Positions 14,282 through 21,118 of a DNA stretch of 41,309 nt are shown here, piece by piece. The stretch's first letter is position 1. Each line of letters begins with the position of its first letter. Source of the DNA: a bacterium (GTDB lineage Bacteria; Patescibacteriota; Microgenomatia; UBA1406; GWC2-37-13); NCBI GenBank assembly GCA_021825445.1, contig JAKAHA010000009.1, forward strand, positions 1-41,309, read 5' to 3'. The notes under the pieces were generated by a model, which was not told the origin of the DNA, did not search any database, and was given only the letters and a program-made list of their open reading frames with translations. The position numbers and the translations under genes were made by a program.

Positions 14282-15952
14282 ATGACTACACATAAACTTC
14301 ACTTCGTCCCGCTTGGCGGGATCGTTGGCGTTACAAAAAACATGTATGTTTATGAGTCATACAATGATGATAAATTAAAAGATATCGTCATAGTCGACTG
14401 TGGAATTGGTTTTCCAAAAGAAAAAGAACTGGGGGTAGATTTTGTCATTCCTGACATTGCTTATTTAAGAGACAAAAAGCAATATATTCGAGCAATTTTG
14501 ATTACTCATGGTCATGAGGATCATACATCCGCTCTCCCTTTGCTTTATGATGATTTAGGCAGACCACCGGTCTATGCAAGTCTACTTACTTCAATGTTTA
14601 TCGAAAATAAATTTAAAGATAAACACAAAAAAATTACCGTTAACAGGGTTGACTTTAATAAAGAATATATTTTTGGAGATTTTCGCATTTCATATGTCAA
14701 AATGACTCACTCAATTCCTGACACAACCCATATAATTATAAAAAGTCCTGTTGGAGTTATTTATCATGGAAGCGATTTTAAACTTGATCTTACTCCTCCT
14801 TACGGACCATCACCTGATTTTTACAAAATTACTAAAGCCGGGCATGATGGGATTTTGTGTTTGTTATCCGATTGTCTTGGAAGCGAACGAGAAGGTCTGA
14901 CGCTTTCTGAAAATATAGTGGGACAAACTTTTGAAGACGAAATGAGAAAAACCAAAGGTAAATTTATCATGACGACTTTTTCTTCAAACATTTCTCGAAT
15001 TCGTCAATGTGTCGATGCGGCTATCAAATTTAATCGAAAAATATGTTTCCTAGGACGATCGATGAGGGAAAATACTAAGATTGCATCCGCCATAGGCTAT
15101 TTACCAATTCCGCAAAGTTTATTTATTAAAGAAGAGGAAGTTGGCAGGTTTCCTGCAGCTAAAATTTGTCTGATCGTTGCCGGAAGCCAGGGTCAATATG
15201 GATCAGCTCTTTCAAAGCTTGCCGATCGACAGAATAAAAATATCGCCGTCAAACCTGGTGATAAAATTATTTTTTCGTCAGATCCAATTCCTGGAAATGA
15301 AAATGGAGTTTATGAAACTATAGAACAATTATCTGAAGAGGGAGCAGATGTTGTCTATTCTGATATTGCCGACCAACTTCATTCATCTGGACACGGCAAT
15401 CAAGAAGATCTTAAATTTTTAGTTAGATTTACCAATCCTCGTTATTTTATTCCAATTGGTGGTACATTGCGACATCAAAAGCAATATGAAAATTTGGTTG
15501 AGCAACTAGGCTATAAAAAAAATGATGTTTTTTCACTTGATGAAGGAGAGACAATTTGGTTTGTAAAAAATAGAGCATATAAAGGTGATAAAGTTGAAAC
15601 CAAAAATATTTATGTTGATGCTTATGGAATTGGTGATGTTGGAAGCGTCATACTTCGGGATAGAAAAACACTGGCTACCGATGGAATCGTTTTTGCAATT
15701 ACCACAGTCGATAATAAAGGAGTTTTAATTGGTCGCCCTAAAATATTTTCTCGCGGTTTTATTTTTGAAAAAGAGGAAGGTCGACTTTATAAGCAAGCAG
15801 AAGAAATGATTGAGGAGGCTTTCCATACGACAATTGACAAAGTATTTGATGCAAACAAGATGCAATATAACGTTATAAAAAATCTTGAGGAATTTTTTAG
15901 AAAAGCAACCGGTAGAAAACCGTTGGTTGTGGTGGAGGTTATACAGCTATAA
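14282..15952 (+). CDS. rnj: Ribonuclease J
   Basis: 556 residues, metallo-beta-lactamase/beta-CASP RNase for mRNA decay and rRNA maturation. The zinc motif HGHEDH is at 76-81, further ligands are in MTHSIPDTTHIII and YHGSDFKLD, the beta-CASP part is FSSNISRIRQ ... GRSMRENTKIA, and the late motif is LHSSGHGNQEDLK. The C-terminal domain (about 450-556) is present, so this is the full-length form. The stop codon TAA is also the first base triplet of the AATTAG hairpin that fills the gap to recR. Confidence 0.96.
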   Translation: MTTHKLHFVPLGGIVGVTKNMYVYESYNDDKLKDIVIVDCGIGFPKEKELGVDFVIPDIAYLRDKKQYIRAILITHGHEDHTSALPLLYDDLGRPPVYASLLTSMFIENKFKDKHKKITVNRVDFNKEYIFGDFRISYVKMTHSIPDTTHIIIKSPVGVIYHGSDFKLDLTPPYGPSPDFYKITKAGHDGILCLLSDCLGSEREGLTLSENIVGQTFEDEMRKTKGKFIMTTFSSNISRIRQCVDAAIKFNRKICFLGRSMRENTKIASAIGYLPIPQSLFIKEEEVGRFPAAKICLIVAGSQGQYGSALSKLADRQNKNIAVKPGDKIIFSSDPIPGNENGVYETIEQLSEEGADVVYSDIADQLHSSGHGNQEDLKFLVRFTNPRYFIPIGGTLRHQKQYENLVEQLGYKKNDVFSLDEGETIWFVKNRAYKGDKVETKNIYVDAYGIGDVGSVILRDRKTLATDGIVFAITTVDNKGVLIGRPKIFSRGFIFEKEEGRLYKQAEEMIEEAFHTTIDKVFDANKMQYNVIKNLEEFFRKATGRKPLVVVEVIQL

Positions 15953-16095
15953 ATTTCTAATTTCTAATTGACCTAATTTCTAATAAATTGCCAATAACCA
16001 ATTACCAATAATTTAAATATTACATTTTTTGTTATTTGGTGATTGGTTATTTTTTAGATCAATTAGAGTAATTAGATCAATTAGGTTAATTATTT
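15953..16095 (+). repeat. AATTAG-word hairpin, copy 1 (rnj to recR)
   Basis: The left arm is made of tttctaattgacctaattt-type words, a middle region has ccaataaccaattaccaa opposed by ggtgattggttattt, and the right arm is gatcaattagagtaattag then gatcaattaggttaatt. It fills the whole gap and ends 4 nt before the recR ATG. Confidence 0.8.
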
Positions 16096-16734
16096 ATGTC
16101 ATCACTTCCAAACAGTCTTAAAAATATTTCTTTGTTTTTAGAGCGTCTTCCTGGTATTGGTGAAAAAACCGCCAATAGACTAACCTTTTTTTTGCTTAAT
16201 TTGCCTGAAGAAGACTTGAAAGAATTTGCAAGTAACGTCTCCGATCTAAAATCAAAGACAAAGCTTTGTAAAAATTGTTTTAATTTTACGGAAAAAGAAA
16301 TTTGTGAAATCTGTGAAAATGGTGAACGAGATCATTCAGTTGTCTGTGTCGTTGAAACCGTTCTCGACTTACTTTCTTTTGAACAAGGACGGATTTACAA
16401 CGGCGTCTATCATGTCCTTCATGGAAAAATTGATCCTTTAAATAGAGTTGGACCGGATGATTTGAAAATTAATGAGTTGATTAATTGTATCGTAGGGAAC
16501 GGTTTGAAACCATTCCGTACTGAAATTAAGGAGATTATCTTGGCAACTAATCCGGATATGGAAGGAGAGGCGACGGCGGTATATATTAAGAATAAACTTT
16601 TAGAAATTAAGAAATTAGGAAATTCAGAGATTAGGATTTCCCGTCTTGCGTACGGTTTGCCGATGGGAGCAAATCTCGAATACGCCGACTACATGACCTT
16701 GAAAAAAGCGATTGAGGGGAGAAATAAATTCTAG
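16096..16734 (+). CDS. recR: Recombination protein RecR
   Basis: 212 residues, partner of RecO/RecF in recombinational repair. It has an N-terminal helix-hairpin-helix (LERLPGIGEKTANRLTFFLL), a four-Cys zinc finger (C58 K N C F ... C ICEIC region), and a Toprim core (VVCVVETVLDLLSFE ... IILATNPDMEGEATAVYI) with the Walker-B-like C-terminal RISRLAYGLPMGANLEYAD. Residues 133-142 (VGNGLKPFRT) come from an in-frame palindromic element, 16492-16520, between the Toprim helices. Its last nine codons recur at 17890-17918 with only synonymous changes. Confidence 0.95.
   Translation: MSSLPNSLKNISLFLERLPGIGEKTANRLTFFLLNLPEEDLKEFASNVSDLKSKTKLCKNCFNFTEKEICEICENGERDHSVVCVVETVLDLLSFEQGRIYNGVYHVLHGKIDPLNRVGPDDLKINELINCIVGNGLKPFRTEIKEIILATNPDMEGEATAVYIKNKLLEIKKLGNSEIRISRLAYGLPMGANLEYADYMTLKKAIEGRNKF
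16492..16520. repeat. GTA...TAC palindrome inserted in recR
   Basis: 29 nt, arms gtagggaacggttt and aaaccattccgtac with 12 of 14 pairs. It is in frame, coding VGNGLKPFRT. It belongs by shape to the GTAG...CTAC palindromes seen between genes at 17033, 23785, 34039 and 34468 and inside rseP. Confidence 0.7.
16702..16734 (+). repeat. recR tail, left copy of the duplicated junction
   Basis: The last codons of recR (AIEGRNKF stop) match 17886-17918. Over the nine shared codons there are six differences, all in third codon positions. It marks the left edge of the segment that separates recR from prs. Confidence 0.75.
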
Positions 16735-16961
16735 GCTAATCTAAGAGATAATTTTGGGATTAATACTCTGTGATCTTTTCTAAATAATACTTGAGCTAAT
16801 AATATATTTTCTTCATTTTTTTTCAGTTCTTCGACTGTACCTTTTCGACCAATATGTAAACCTAAGCTTTTATATATTCTTGAATAACCATCGGGAATTC
16901 TCGCAATTTTTACTTTACTTCCGACCATTATTATTTCCCGCCCTTTTTGTTCTGCTACCAT
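16731..16961 (-). CDS. Small unknown protein, SH3/KOW-like beta-barrel
   Basis: 76 residues, or 64 if the ATG at 16925 (MVGSKVKIARIP) is the start. The sequence VGSKVKIARIPDGYSRIYKS ... HIGRKGTVEEL looks like a small beta-barrel of the SH3/KOW type, with conserved-looking glycines. Function unknown. It overlaps the recR stop by 4 nt tail-to-tail and lies in the segment that seems inserted between recR and prs. Upstream are TTGACA (16994-16999), AGT triplet repeats and TAGAAT (16980-16985), only 8 nt apart, so the promoter is not convincing as it stands. Confidence 0.5.
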   Translation of the reverse strand: MVAEQKGREIIMVGSKVKIARIPDGYSRIYKSLGLHIGRKGTVEELKKNEENILLAQVLFRKDHRVLIPKLSLRLA

Positions 16962-17196
16962 AAGCCATGGTTCTACTAGATTCTACTACTACTTGTCAAG
17001 AGGTCGTCAAGAGGCGCTGAAAAGATTATTTTTAGTGCAATAAATTGCACCACTACTGTAGTGGAATGATTTATCATTCCAAAATAATTCCATATTTTAT
17101 TATCTTATTAACGATCGGTTCATAAGATAAAATGTTTTTATAGGTTCGTGGTTCAACTTCGTTCACCACTTACTCAAAATGAGGTTAATAACTTTA
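16962..17196. other. Gene-free stretch upstream of TrpR-like copy 2
   Basis: No ORF is supported here. It holds two GTAG...CTAC-type palindromes (17033-17081) and a further inverted repeat at about 17094-17135 (ttttattatcttat ... ataagataaaa). A small hairpin (gtggttcaacttcgttcaccac) lies near 17149-17170. The promoter module of the next gene begins at 17197. Confidence 0.6.
17033..17081. repeat. Pair of GTAG...CTAC palindromes
   Basis: First: gtgcaat aa attgcac followed by cactac (17035-17056). Second: gtag then tggaatgat/atcattcca (17058-17081). Each has a near-perfect stem with a different arm sequence, joined by cactac-t-gtag. Confidence 0.75.
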
Positions 17197-17292
17197 AAGT
17201 GTATATCGATCTAATAATAGCTTTACAACAGTCTAATTATATGTTTTTGTAGGTTATAAGCTGTTGACAAAAATTCTATCCATTAATAAAGT
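17197..17292 (+). promoter_or_regulatory. Shared regulator promoter module, copy 2
   Basis: AAGTGTATATCGAT (17197-17210), TTTGTAGGTTATAAGC (17246-17261), -35 TTGACA (17264-17269), 17 nt, -10 TAAAGT (17287-17292). The distance between the first two blocks is 49 nt, the same as in copy 3 before the gene at 24045. Confidence 0.78.
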
Positions 17293-17298
17293 GTATTT

Positions 17299-17362
17299 AC
17301 GATTAATCAATATGCACAATCGATTAAACGATATTACAAATTGCATAATTGATTAATCGATT
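17299..17362. promoter_or_regulatory. Proximal operator cluster of TrpR-like copy 2
   Basis: Repeated half-sites GATTAATC/AATCGATT between the -10 box and the ATG. The 25-nt block at 17308-17332 (CAATATGCACAATCGATTAA...) recurs at 17838-17862 beyond the stop with 22 of 25 identical. Its sequence is unrelated to the operators of the other two regulators. Confidence 0.65.
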
Positions 17363-17368
17363 AGACAT

Positions 17369-17812
17369 ATGGTTAATTTAACAAAGAAATATGTTGATGA
17401 GAAGAAATTAGTCAAAATAAACCAGTTAATGTTTGAGATATTAAATAAATCTGATGATAAAGATGATTTTCTTGGAATAATAAAAGACATTCTTTCACCT
17501 CCAGAGCAATTAATGATCGCCAAAAGAATTGCAATTATTTATCTTCTTATTAAAGGAGTTGATAATACAACAATTGCAAAATATTTAAAAAGTTCAAGAG
17601 CCACAGTTGCTAAGTTTTCATTATTATTTTATGAAAAGGAATCAAAATTAATAGGAATAATTGGAGAGCTATTAAATAAAGAATCAATTAATCACTTTTT
17701 TGAAGATCTATTTGCTGATATATTTATTCAACCGGGACTTAAAATTGGTCACTGGCAAATGGAGTGGGATCATAAACGAAGGCAATCGGAAAGAAAGATG
17801 ATTGACGCCTAA
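17369..17812 (+). CDS. TrpR-like (YerC/YecD type) DNA-binding regulator, copy 2
   Basis: 147 residues, homologous to the protein at 5023-5460: ILSPPEQ (41-47), AKRIAIIYLLIKG, and helix-turn-helix 64-83 (VDNTTIAKYLKSSRATVAKF). The C terminus is basic (WDHKRRQSERKMIDA). DNA for that tail is 40/41 identical at 34125-34165, where the rest of the gene is missing. The promoter module is of the shared type, with AT-rich GATTAATC operators on both sides, so it probably represses itself. It sits in the segment inserted between recR and prs. Ligand and other targets are unknown. Confidence 0.8.
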   Translation: MVNLTKKYVDEKKLVKINQLMFEILNKSDDKDDFLGIIKDILSPPEQLMIAKRIAIIYLLIKGVDNTTIAKYLKSSRATVAKFSLLFYEKESKLIGIIGELLNKESINHFFEDLFADIFIQPGLKIGHWQMEWDHKRRQSERKMIDA

Positions 17813-17819
17813 CTGTATT

Positions 17820-17866
17820 ATCGATTAATCGGTAATACAATATGTACAATTGATTAATCGATTGTG
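17820..17866. promoter_or_regulatory. Distal operator copy of TrpR-like copy 2
   Basis: Contains tcgattaatcgg and, at 17838-17862, the near copy of the proximal operator (CAATATGTACAATTGATTAA...). It begins 8 nt after the stop codon. Confidence 0.65.
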
Positions 17867-17885
17867 TATGTTTATTAAAATGAGT

Positions 17886-17918
17886 AGAAAAAGCAATTGA
17901 GGGAAGGAATAAGTTTTA
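17886..17918 (+). repeat. Duplicated recR tail, right copy
   Basis: Reads in frame K A I E G R N K F stop, identical in protein to the end of recR (16702-16734). Every base difference is synonymous. It overlaps the prs stop codon, suggesting that recR and prs were once directly convergent here. Confidence 0.75.
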
Positions 17919-18848
17919 AAGCAATTTTTTGAGTTCTTTTTCAATTAGTGGGGCGATGGAGATTTCTTCGAGTTTAGAAAATTTCTGCTCCGATTTTAGG
18001 GCAATCGTATTACTCATAAATATTTTTTCAATCGGTCCGACAGAGAGAATTTTTTCCGCATTTGGTGAAAAATCATGGTGGACGACGCAAGCAAGCACAC
18101 GTTTTGCACCTCGCTTTAAACAAAATTCGGCAGCGTGAACTAAAGTTCCACCCGATGTGATGATATCGTCAACGATGATGCAAGTTTTATTCTTAACTTC
18201 CCCATATAAATTTAAAGCTTTTGAAACATGAATTTTATCCAAATTGCGTCGTTTTTCAATAACGGCAATATCGACATTATTTGTATGGAAAAAATTTTCC
18301 GCAAAAGTCTGAGCTCTTTCAACTCCTCCTTGATCAGGTGAAACGATCGCCACTTCTTCAGTATTTTTATTATTTTTTAAATAATGAGCAACTTCGCGTC
18401 CAAGGATCGAAAAAGTAGAAATATTTTTGAATGGAATTGAAAAGATACCTTCGGTGCCTTCATCGTGAAGGTCAAAAGTATAGACTTGATTAAAACCTAT
18501 CGTTTCAAAAAATCGAACAACAACATTGACGGAGACTGACTCCCCAGTTCTGTGACCTCGATTCTGCCGGGCATAGCCAAAATACGGAATAAAAGCAATA
18601 ATTTTTTTTGCCTGCATTCTTTTTAATGCATCAGCAAAGAAAAATAATTCCATCAAATGAGTATCGGTTGGATTGGCGGTTGGTTGAATAATTACGCAAA
18701 CATCGTCCTTTACTTTTTCTTGGATTGTGACTCTAATTTCAGAATTATCAAATCTAGTTACCTCTGATTTTGCAATCGGAACGTTGAGAAGCTTAGAAAC
18801 CTCATCGGATAATTTAGGATTAGAGGATCCAGAAAATAATTTAAACAT
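17916..18848 (-). CDS. prs: Ribose-phosphate pyrophosphokinase
   Basis: 310 residues. Makes PRPP from ribose-5-phosphate and ATP for nucleotide synthesis. It has FSGSSNPKLSDEVSKLL at the start, FIPYFGYARQNR (the flexible ATP-binding loop), the metal and ribose-phosphate parts DLHDEGTEGIF and SPDQGGVERAQTFA, and the PRPP loop CIIVDDIITSGGTL. Normal length. It lies 6 nt from ybaB on the same strand. Confidence 0.95.
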   Translation of the reverse strand: MFKLFSGSSNPKLSDEVSKLLNVPIAKSEVTRFDNSEIRVTIQEKVKDDVCVIIQPTANPTDTHLMELFFFADALKRMQAKKIIAFIPYFGYARQNRGHRTGESVSVNVVVRFFETIGFNQVYTFDLHDEGTEGIFSIPFKNISTFSILGREVAHYLKNNKNTEEVAIVSPDQGGVERAQTFAENFFHTNNVDIAVIEKRRNLDKIHVSKALNLYGEVKNKTCIIVDDIITSGGTLVHAAEFCLKRGAKRVLACVVHHDFSPNAEKILSVGPIEKIFMSNTIALKSEQKFSKLEEISIAPLIEKELKKLL

Positions 18849-18854
18849 ATAATT

Positions 18855-19127
18855 TTAACCTTGTTGTTGCTGCTGGCTTGAAATTTCGATTAATTTTCTT
18901 GCCGCTAATTCTTGAGTTTTTTTAACAGCCTCATTGACTGCCTCAGCGATTCGATTTTCAACTATCCCATCAACCTCAATTGACTCAATTATTTGATCAC
19001 CACGAATGATGACTTTTACACCATTTTTCTCAACAACCACCTGCTCAAGTTGTAAAGCTGCCTGCATCTTTTGCGCTTGCTGTTGTAATTTCTGAAGATC
19101 ACCTAACGCACCAAATGGATTTAACAT
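18855..19127 (-). CDS. ybaB: YbaB/EbfC nucleoid-associated protein
   Basis: 90 residues. It has an N-terminal coiled helix (LGDLQKLQQQAQKMQAALQ), a beta core with VEKNGVKVIIRGDQIIESIEV, a helix and a Gln-rich tail. The family forms DNA-binding dimers and is usually encoded between dnaX and recR. Here dnaX is upstream as usual, but prs follows and recR lies beyond it on the other strand. An AATTAG hairpin stands between dnaX and this gene. Confidence 0.93.
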   Translation of the reverse strand: MLNPFGALGDLQKLQQQAQKMQAALQLEQVVVEKNGVKVIIRGDQIIESIEVDGIVENRIAEAVNEAVKKTQELAARKLIEISSQQQQQG

Positions 19128-19239
19128 ATTTTGAATTAAAAAATTTCTAATTACTAATTTCTAATTAACCTAATTAATAACTAAATGCAAAAACCCAGTT
19201 GTTAATTGGATTTATTTAGAAATTAGAATAATTAGGTAA
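19128..19239 (-). repeat. AATTAG-word hairpin, copy 2 (dnaX to ybaB)
   Basis: Arms tttctaattactaatttct and aattagaataattaggtaa with intervening words. It fills the gap, and the dnaX stop (ATC TAA) is formed inside its edge. The core near the ybaB start reads TTAGGTTAATTAGAAATTAG on the minus strand. Confidence 0.78.
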
Positions 19240-20295
19240 TTAGATTAATTTTTTTCCTTCTACCTTATTGTAGAACTCGGTAAGGGCAATTTCAACAGGT
19301 ATTGAATCAATAGGTGTATTTTTAAGATTTTGATAGGCTTCTATCAGCAATTTCATCAGCAAAGAAATTTCATTTAAAGTTAAAGTTGTTTTTTTTCCTT
19401 CAATATCGGAAATATTATTTTTAATAAGTATCTGACGATGCAATTGATTAAGCATATCTTCTATAAGATTTTTAAAATCTCCACCGTTTTCAGAAAAATT
19501 ATTTATCCAAGCAAGTGCTGTCTTTACGTCTTTTTTTTCAATGATTTCAATTAAGTCCCCTCTTCCTCTAATTCCTAAAAATTTTTCTAGCTCATCGACA
19601 GATTTAATCTTTTGAAAAGTAACTTCCTCCAGAATTTTTGCTGCATCTCGAAATGAATTTTCACTATGACCTGCGATTAGTTTTAGTAAATTATCGTGCA
19701 AATCAATGTTTTCATTTTTTGTAATTCTTTTTAACATTGAAAACATATCAGTTGCATTTGCTCTCCCAAAATTTATTTTTAGACAACGGGAAACGATTGT
19801 TTTTGGCACCTTTTCTAAATTAGTTGTAGCCAGAATAAATATTGCTGAATTTGGTGGCTCTTCAAGTGTTTTTAAAAGTGCATTAAATCCTTCATTGGTT
19901 ATCATGTGTGCTTCGTCGATTATAAAAACCCGGTATCCTCCAGACATTGGAAGGAATGAAGTTTCGCGAATCAAATTTTTTATCTCCTCAATTCCACGAT
20001 TGGACGCAGCGTCCATTTCGACGACATCGGTAAATGACGAAAGTCCAATACTCTTACAATTAGCACATTTATTACATGGTTCGTAAGAAGATGTTTTATG
20101 AGAAAACTTATTGTTTAAACAGTTGACGGCTTTTGCAAGAATTCTGGCAGTTGATGTTTTTCCAGTCCCTTTAGATCCAACAAAAAGAAATGCGTGAGGT
20201 AAAGTTTTAGACTCTAATATTTTACTAATTGTTTCTTTAGCCTGAAGATTATCAATTTCAAAAATGGTTTGAGGGCGATACTTTAGGTAAAACAT
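19240..20295 (-). CDS. dnaX: DNA polymerase III gamma subunit (short DnaX)
   Basis: 351 residues, clamp-loader ATPase. It has MFYLKYRPQTIFEI, Walker A GSKGTGKTSTAR, a zinc module with CNKCANC, MDAASNRGIEEIKNL, Walker B IIDEAHM, and the sensor/arginine-finger region IVSRCLKINF. Domain III continues to the end. There is no tau-type C-terminal extension, so it corresponds to the gamma form. No slippery frameshift site was apparent. It is preceded by an AATTAG hairpin with the ATG 3 nt away. Confidence 0.94.
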   Translation of the reverse strand: MFYLKYRPQTIFEIDNLQAKETISKILESKTLPHAFLFVGSKGTGKTSTARILAKAVNCLNNKFSHKTSSYEPCNKCANCKSIGLSSFTDVVEMDAASNRGIEEIKNLIRETSFLPMSGGYRVFIIDEAHMITNEGFNALLKTLEEPPNSAIFILATTNLEKVPKTIVSRCLKINFGRANATDMFSMLKRITKNENIDLHDNLLKLIAGHSENSFRDAAKILEEVTFQKIKSVDELEKFLGIRGRGDLIEIIEKKDVKTALAWINNFSENGGDFKNLIEDMLNQLHRQILIKNNISDIEGKKTTLTLNEISLLMKLLIEAYQNLKNTPIDSIPVEIALTEFYNKVEGKKLI

Positions 20296-20406
20296 TATAA
20301 ATTTCTAATTTCTAATTGACCTAATTAACCTAAATAAGATCCAATTCTCAATTGGTTATTGGATATTTTTTAGATCAATTAGAATAATTAGATTAATTAG
20401 GTTAAT
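20296..20406 (-). repeat. AATTAG-word hairpin, copy 3 (ybeY to dnaX)
   Basis: Arms tttctaattgacctaatta and attagattaattaggttaa with a ccaattctcaattgg-type inner hairpin. It fills the gap between the ybeY stop and the dnaX start. The last codons of ybeY merge into its edge. Confidence 0.8.
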
Positions 20407-20757
20407 TTATTTTAATAAATTATCAATCCCATGCCCAACCAAATCATTTATCATCTCATCTACTCGTTTGTTACGTTCTGCTGCAAGCAGAATAACAAGA
20501 GGGTAGCAAATAATTATTTCACCCAATAGATGCTCTTTTTCTCCCACTTCTTCATCGTATTTAAAAGATAAAATTGGCAAAGTTTCTTTCTCGTTTTTGT
20601 ATTTTTCGGTAAAAAATTTCATTTTATTTTTACCCACAAAAACAACATTCAACGAATAATTTGAACTAATCTGTTCATTAATAAAAACATTTTCTACAAA
20701 CACTTTTATTTTTTTACGATTAATCCTATATCGAGATGAAGAAACGATATTGATCAT
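20407..20757 (-). CDS. ybeY: YbeY-like rRNA maturation factor, truncated, zinc site lost
   Basis: 116 residues. The body fits YbeY: SSRYRINRKKIKVFVENVF, NVVFVGKNKMKFFTEKYKNE, LPILSFKYDEE, LLGEIIICYP. The family's metal motif HGxLHLxGYDH should follow. Here the protein ends VGHGIDNLLK, so only the first His is kept, the second is replaced by Asn and the third is absent. The truncation coincides with the edge of the AATTAG hairpin. Either this is a decaying gene or a form without the zinc-dependent nuclease activity. It overlaps the rpsU stop (ATGA, 20754-20757). Confidence 0.8.
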   Translation of the reverse strand: MINIVSSSRYRINRKKIKVFVENVFINEQISSNYSLNVVFVGKNKMKFFTEKYKNEKETLPILSFKYDEEVGEKEHLLGEIIICYPLVILLAAERNKRVDEMINDLVGHGIDNLLK

Positions 20758-20972
20758 ACTCTTTTAAATACTTTCTTAACAACGACCTTTCTACGTTTTA
20801 AAGATCTATTCTTCATTCTTTCTTTCTCTTCTTCTTTTCTTTTGAGAGAAGGTTTTTTATAAAACATTTTTTTTCTTAAAGTATCAACAATCTCTTCATC
20901 AATAAAAGAACGAGTAAATTTTCGAAACATGCTGTCTTTTGTCTCACCTTTTCTTTTTGTTACTAAAACCAT
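20754..20972 (-). CDS. rpsU: Ribosomal protein bS21
   Basis: 72 residues. The conserved core runs from ETKDSMFRKFTRSFIDEEIV through LRKKMFYKKPSLKRKEEEK, followed by a basic tail, all as in S21, which binds near the anti-Shine-Dalgarno end of 16S rRNA. It is the only gene in the window with a perfect Shine-Dalgarno sequence (GGGAGG, 6 nt before ATG). It is translationally coupled to ybeY by a 4-nt overlap. Confidence 0.92.
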   Translation of the reverse strand: MVLVTKRKGETKDSMFRKFTRSFIDEEIVDTLRKKMFYKKPSLKRKEEEKERMKNRSLKRRKVVVKKVFKRV

Positions 20973-20978
20973 AAATGA

Positions 20979-20984
20979 TCAACC
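20979..20984 (-). promoter_or_regulatory. Strong Shine-Dalgarno sequence of rpsU
   Basis: GGGAGG (flank AAGGGAGGTTGATC) on the minus strand with 6-nt spacing to the ATG. Other starts in the window have A/T-rich leaders without such a motif. Confidence 0.7.
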
Positions 20985-20997
20985 TCCCTTCAAATAC

Positions 20998-21118
20998 AAA
21001 ATGTCAAAGACAAATGTTAAATGATAAATCAATAACAAATATCAAACGTTTAAGAATTAAAAATTTAATATTTAAATTTGATTTGACATTTGAATTTTAT
21101 CATTTGTCATTACTCATT
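20998..21118 (-). repeat. TGTCAAA-word hairpin between DHH-like gene and rpsU
   Basis: Left part aatgtcaaagacaaatg/ttaaatgataaatc opposes the right part gatttgacatttgaa/ttttatcatttgtcatt; an AT-rich middle has a ttaaaaatttaatatttaaa inner stem. It fills the whole gap. Related words occur in frame in the glycosyltransferase gene. Confidence 0.7.

Noticed and set aside
16980-17010. Firm promoter for the small gene at 16961
   Set aside because: The best -35 and -10 boxes are 8 or 19 nt apart, so I mention it only as a possible repeat-variable promoter.
20466-20492. Palindrome-like stretch in ybeY (tctgct/agcaga) as another inserted element
   Set aside because: The encoded residues (LLAAERNKRVDE) fit the normal YbeY helix, so it looks native.
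2935-20972. UGA recoded as an amino acid (as in some CPR lineages)
   Set aside because: Several genes end at TGA in the expected place (prfA, rpsU, proS), and no conserved gene needs read-through.
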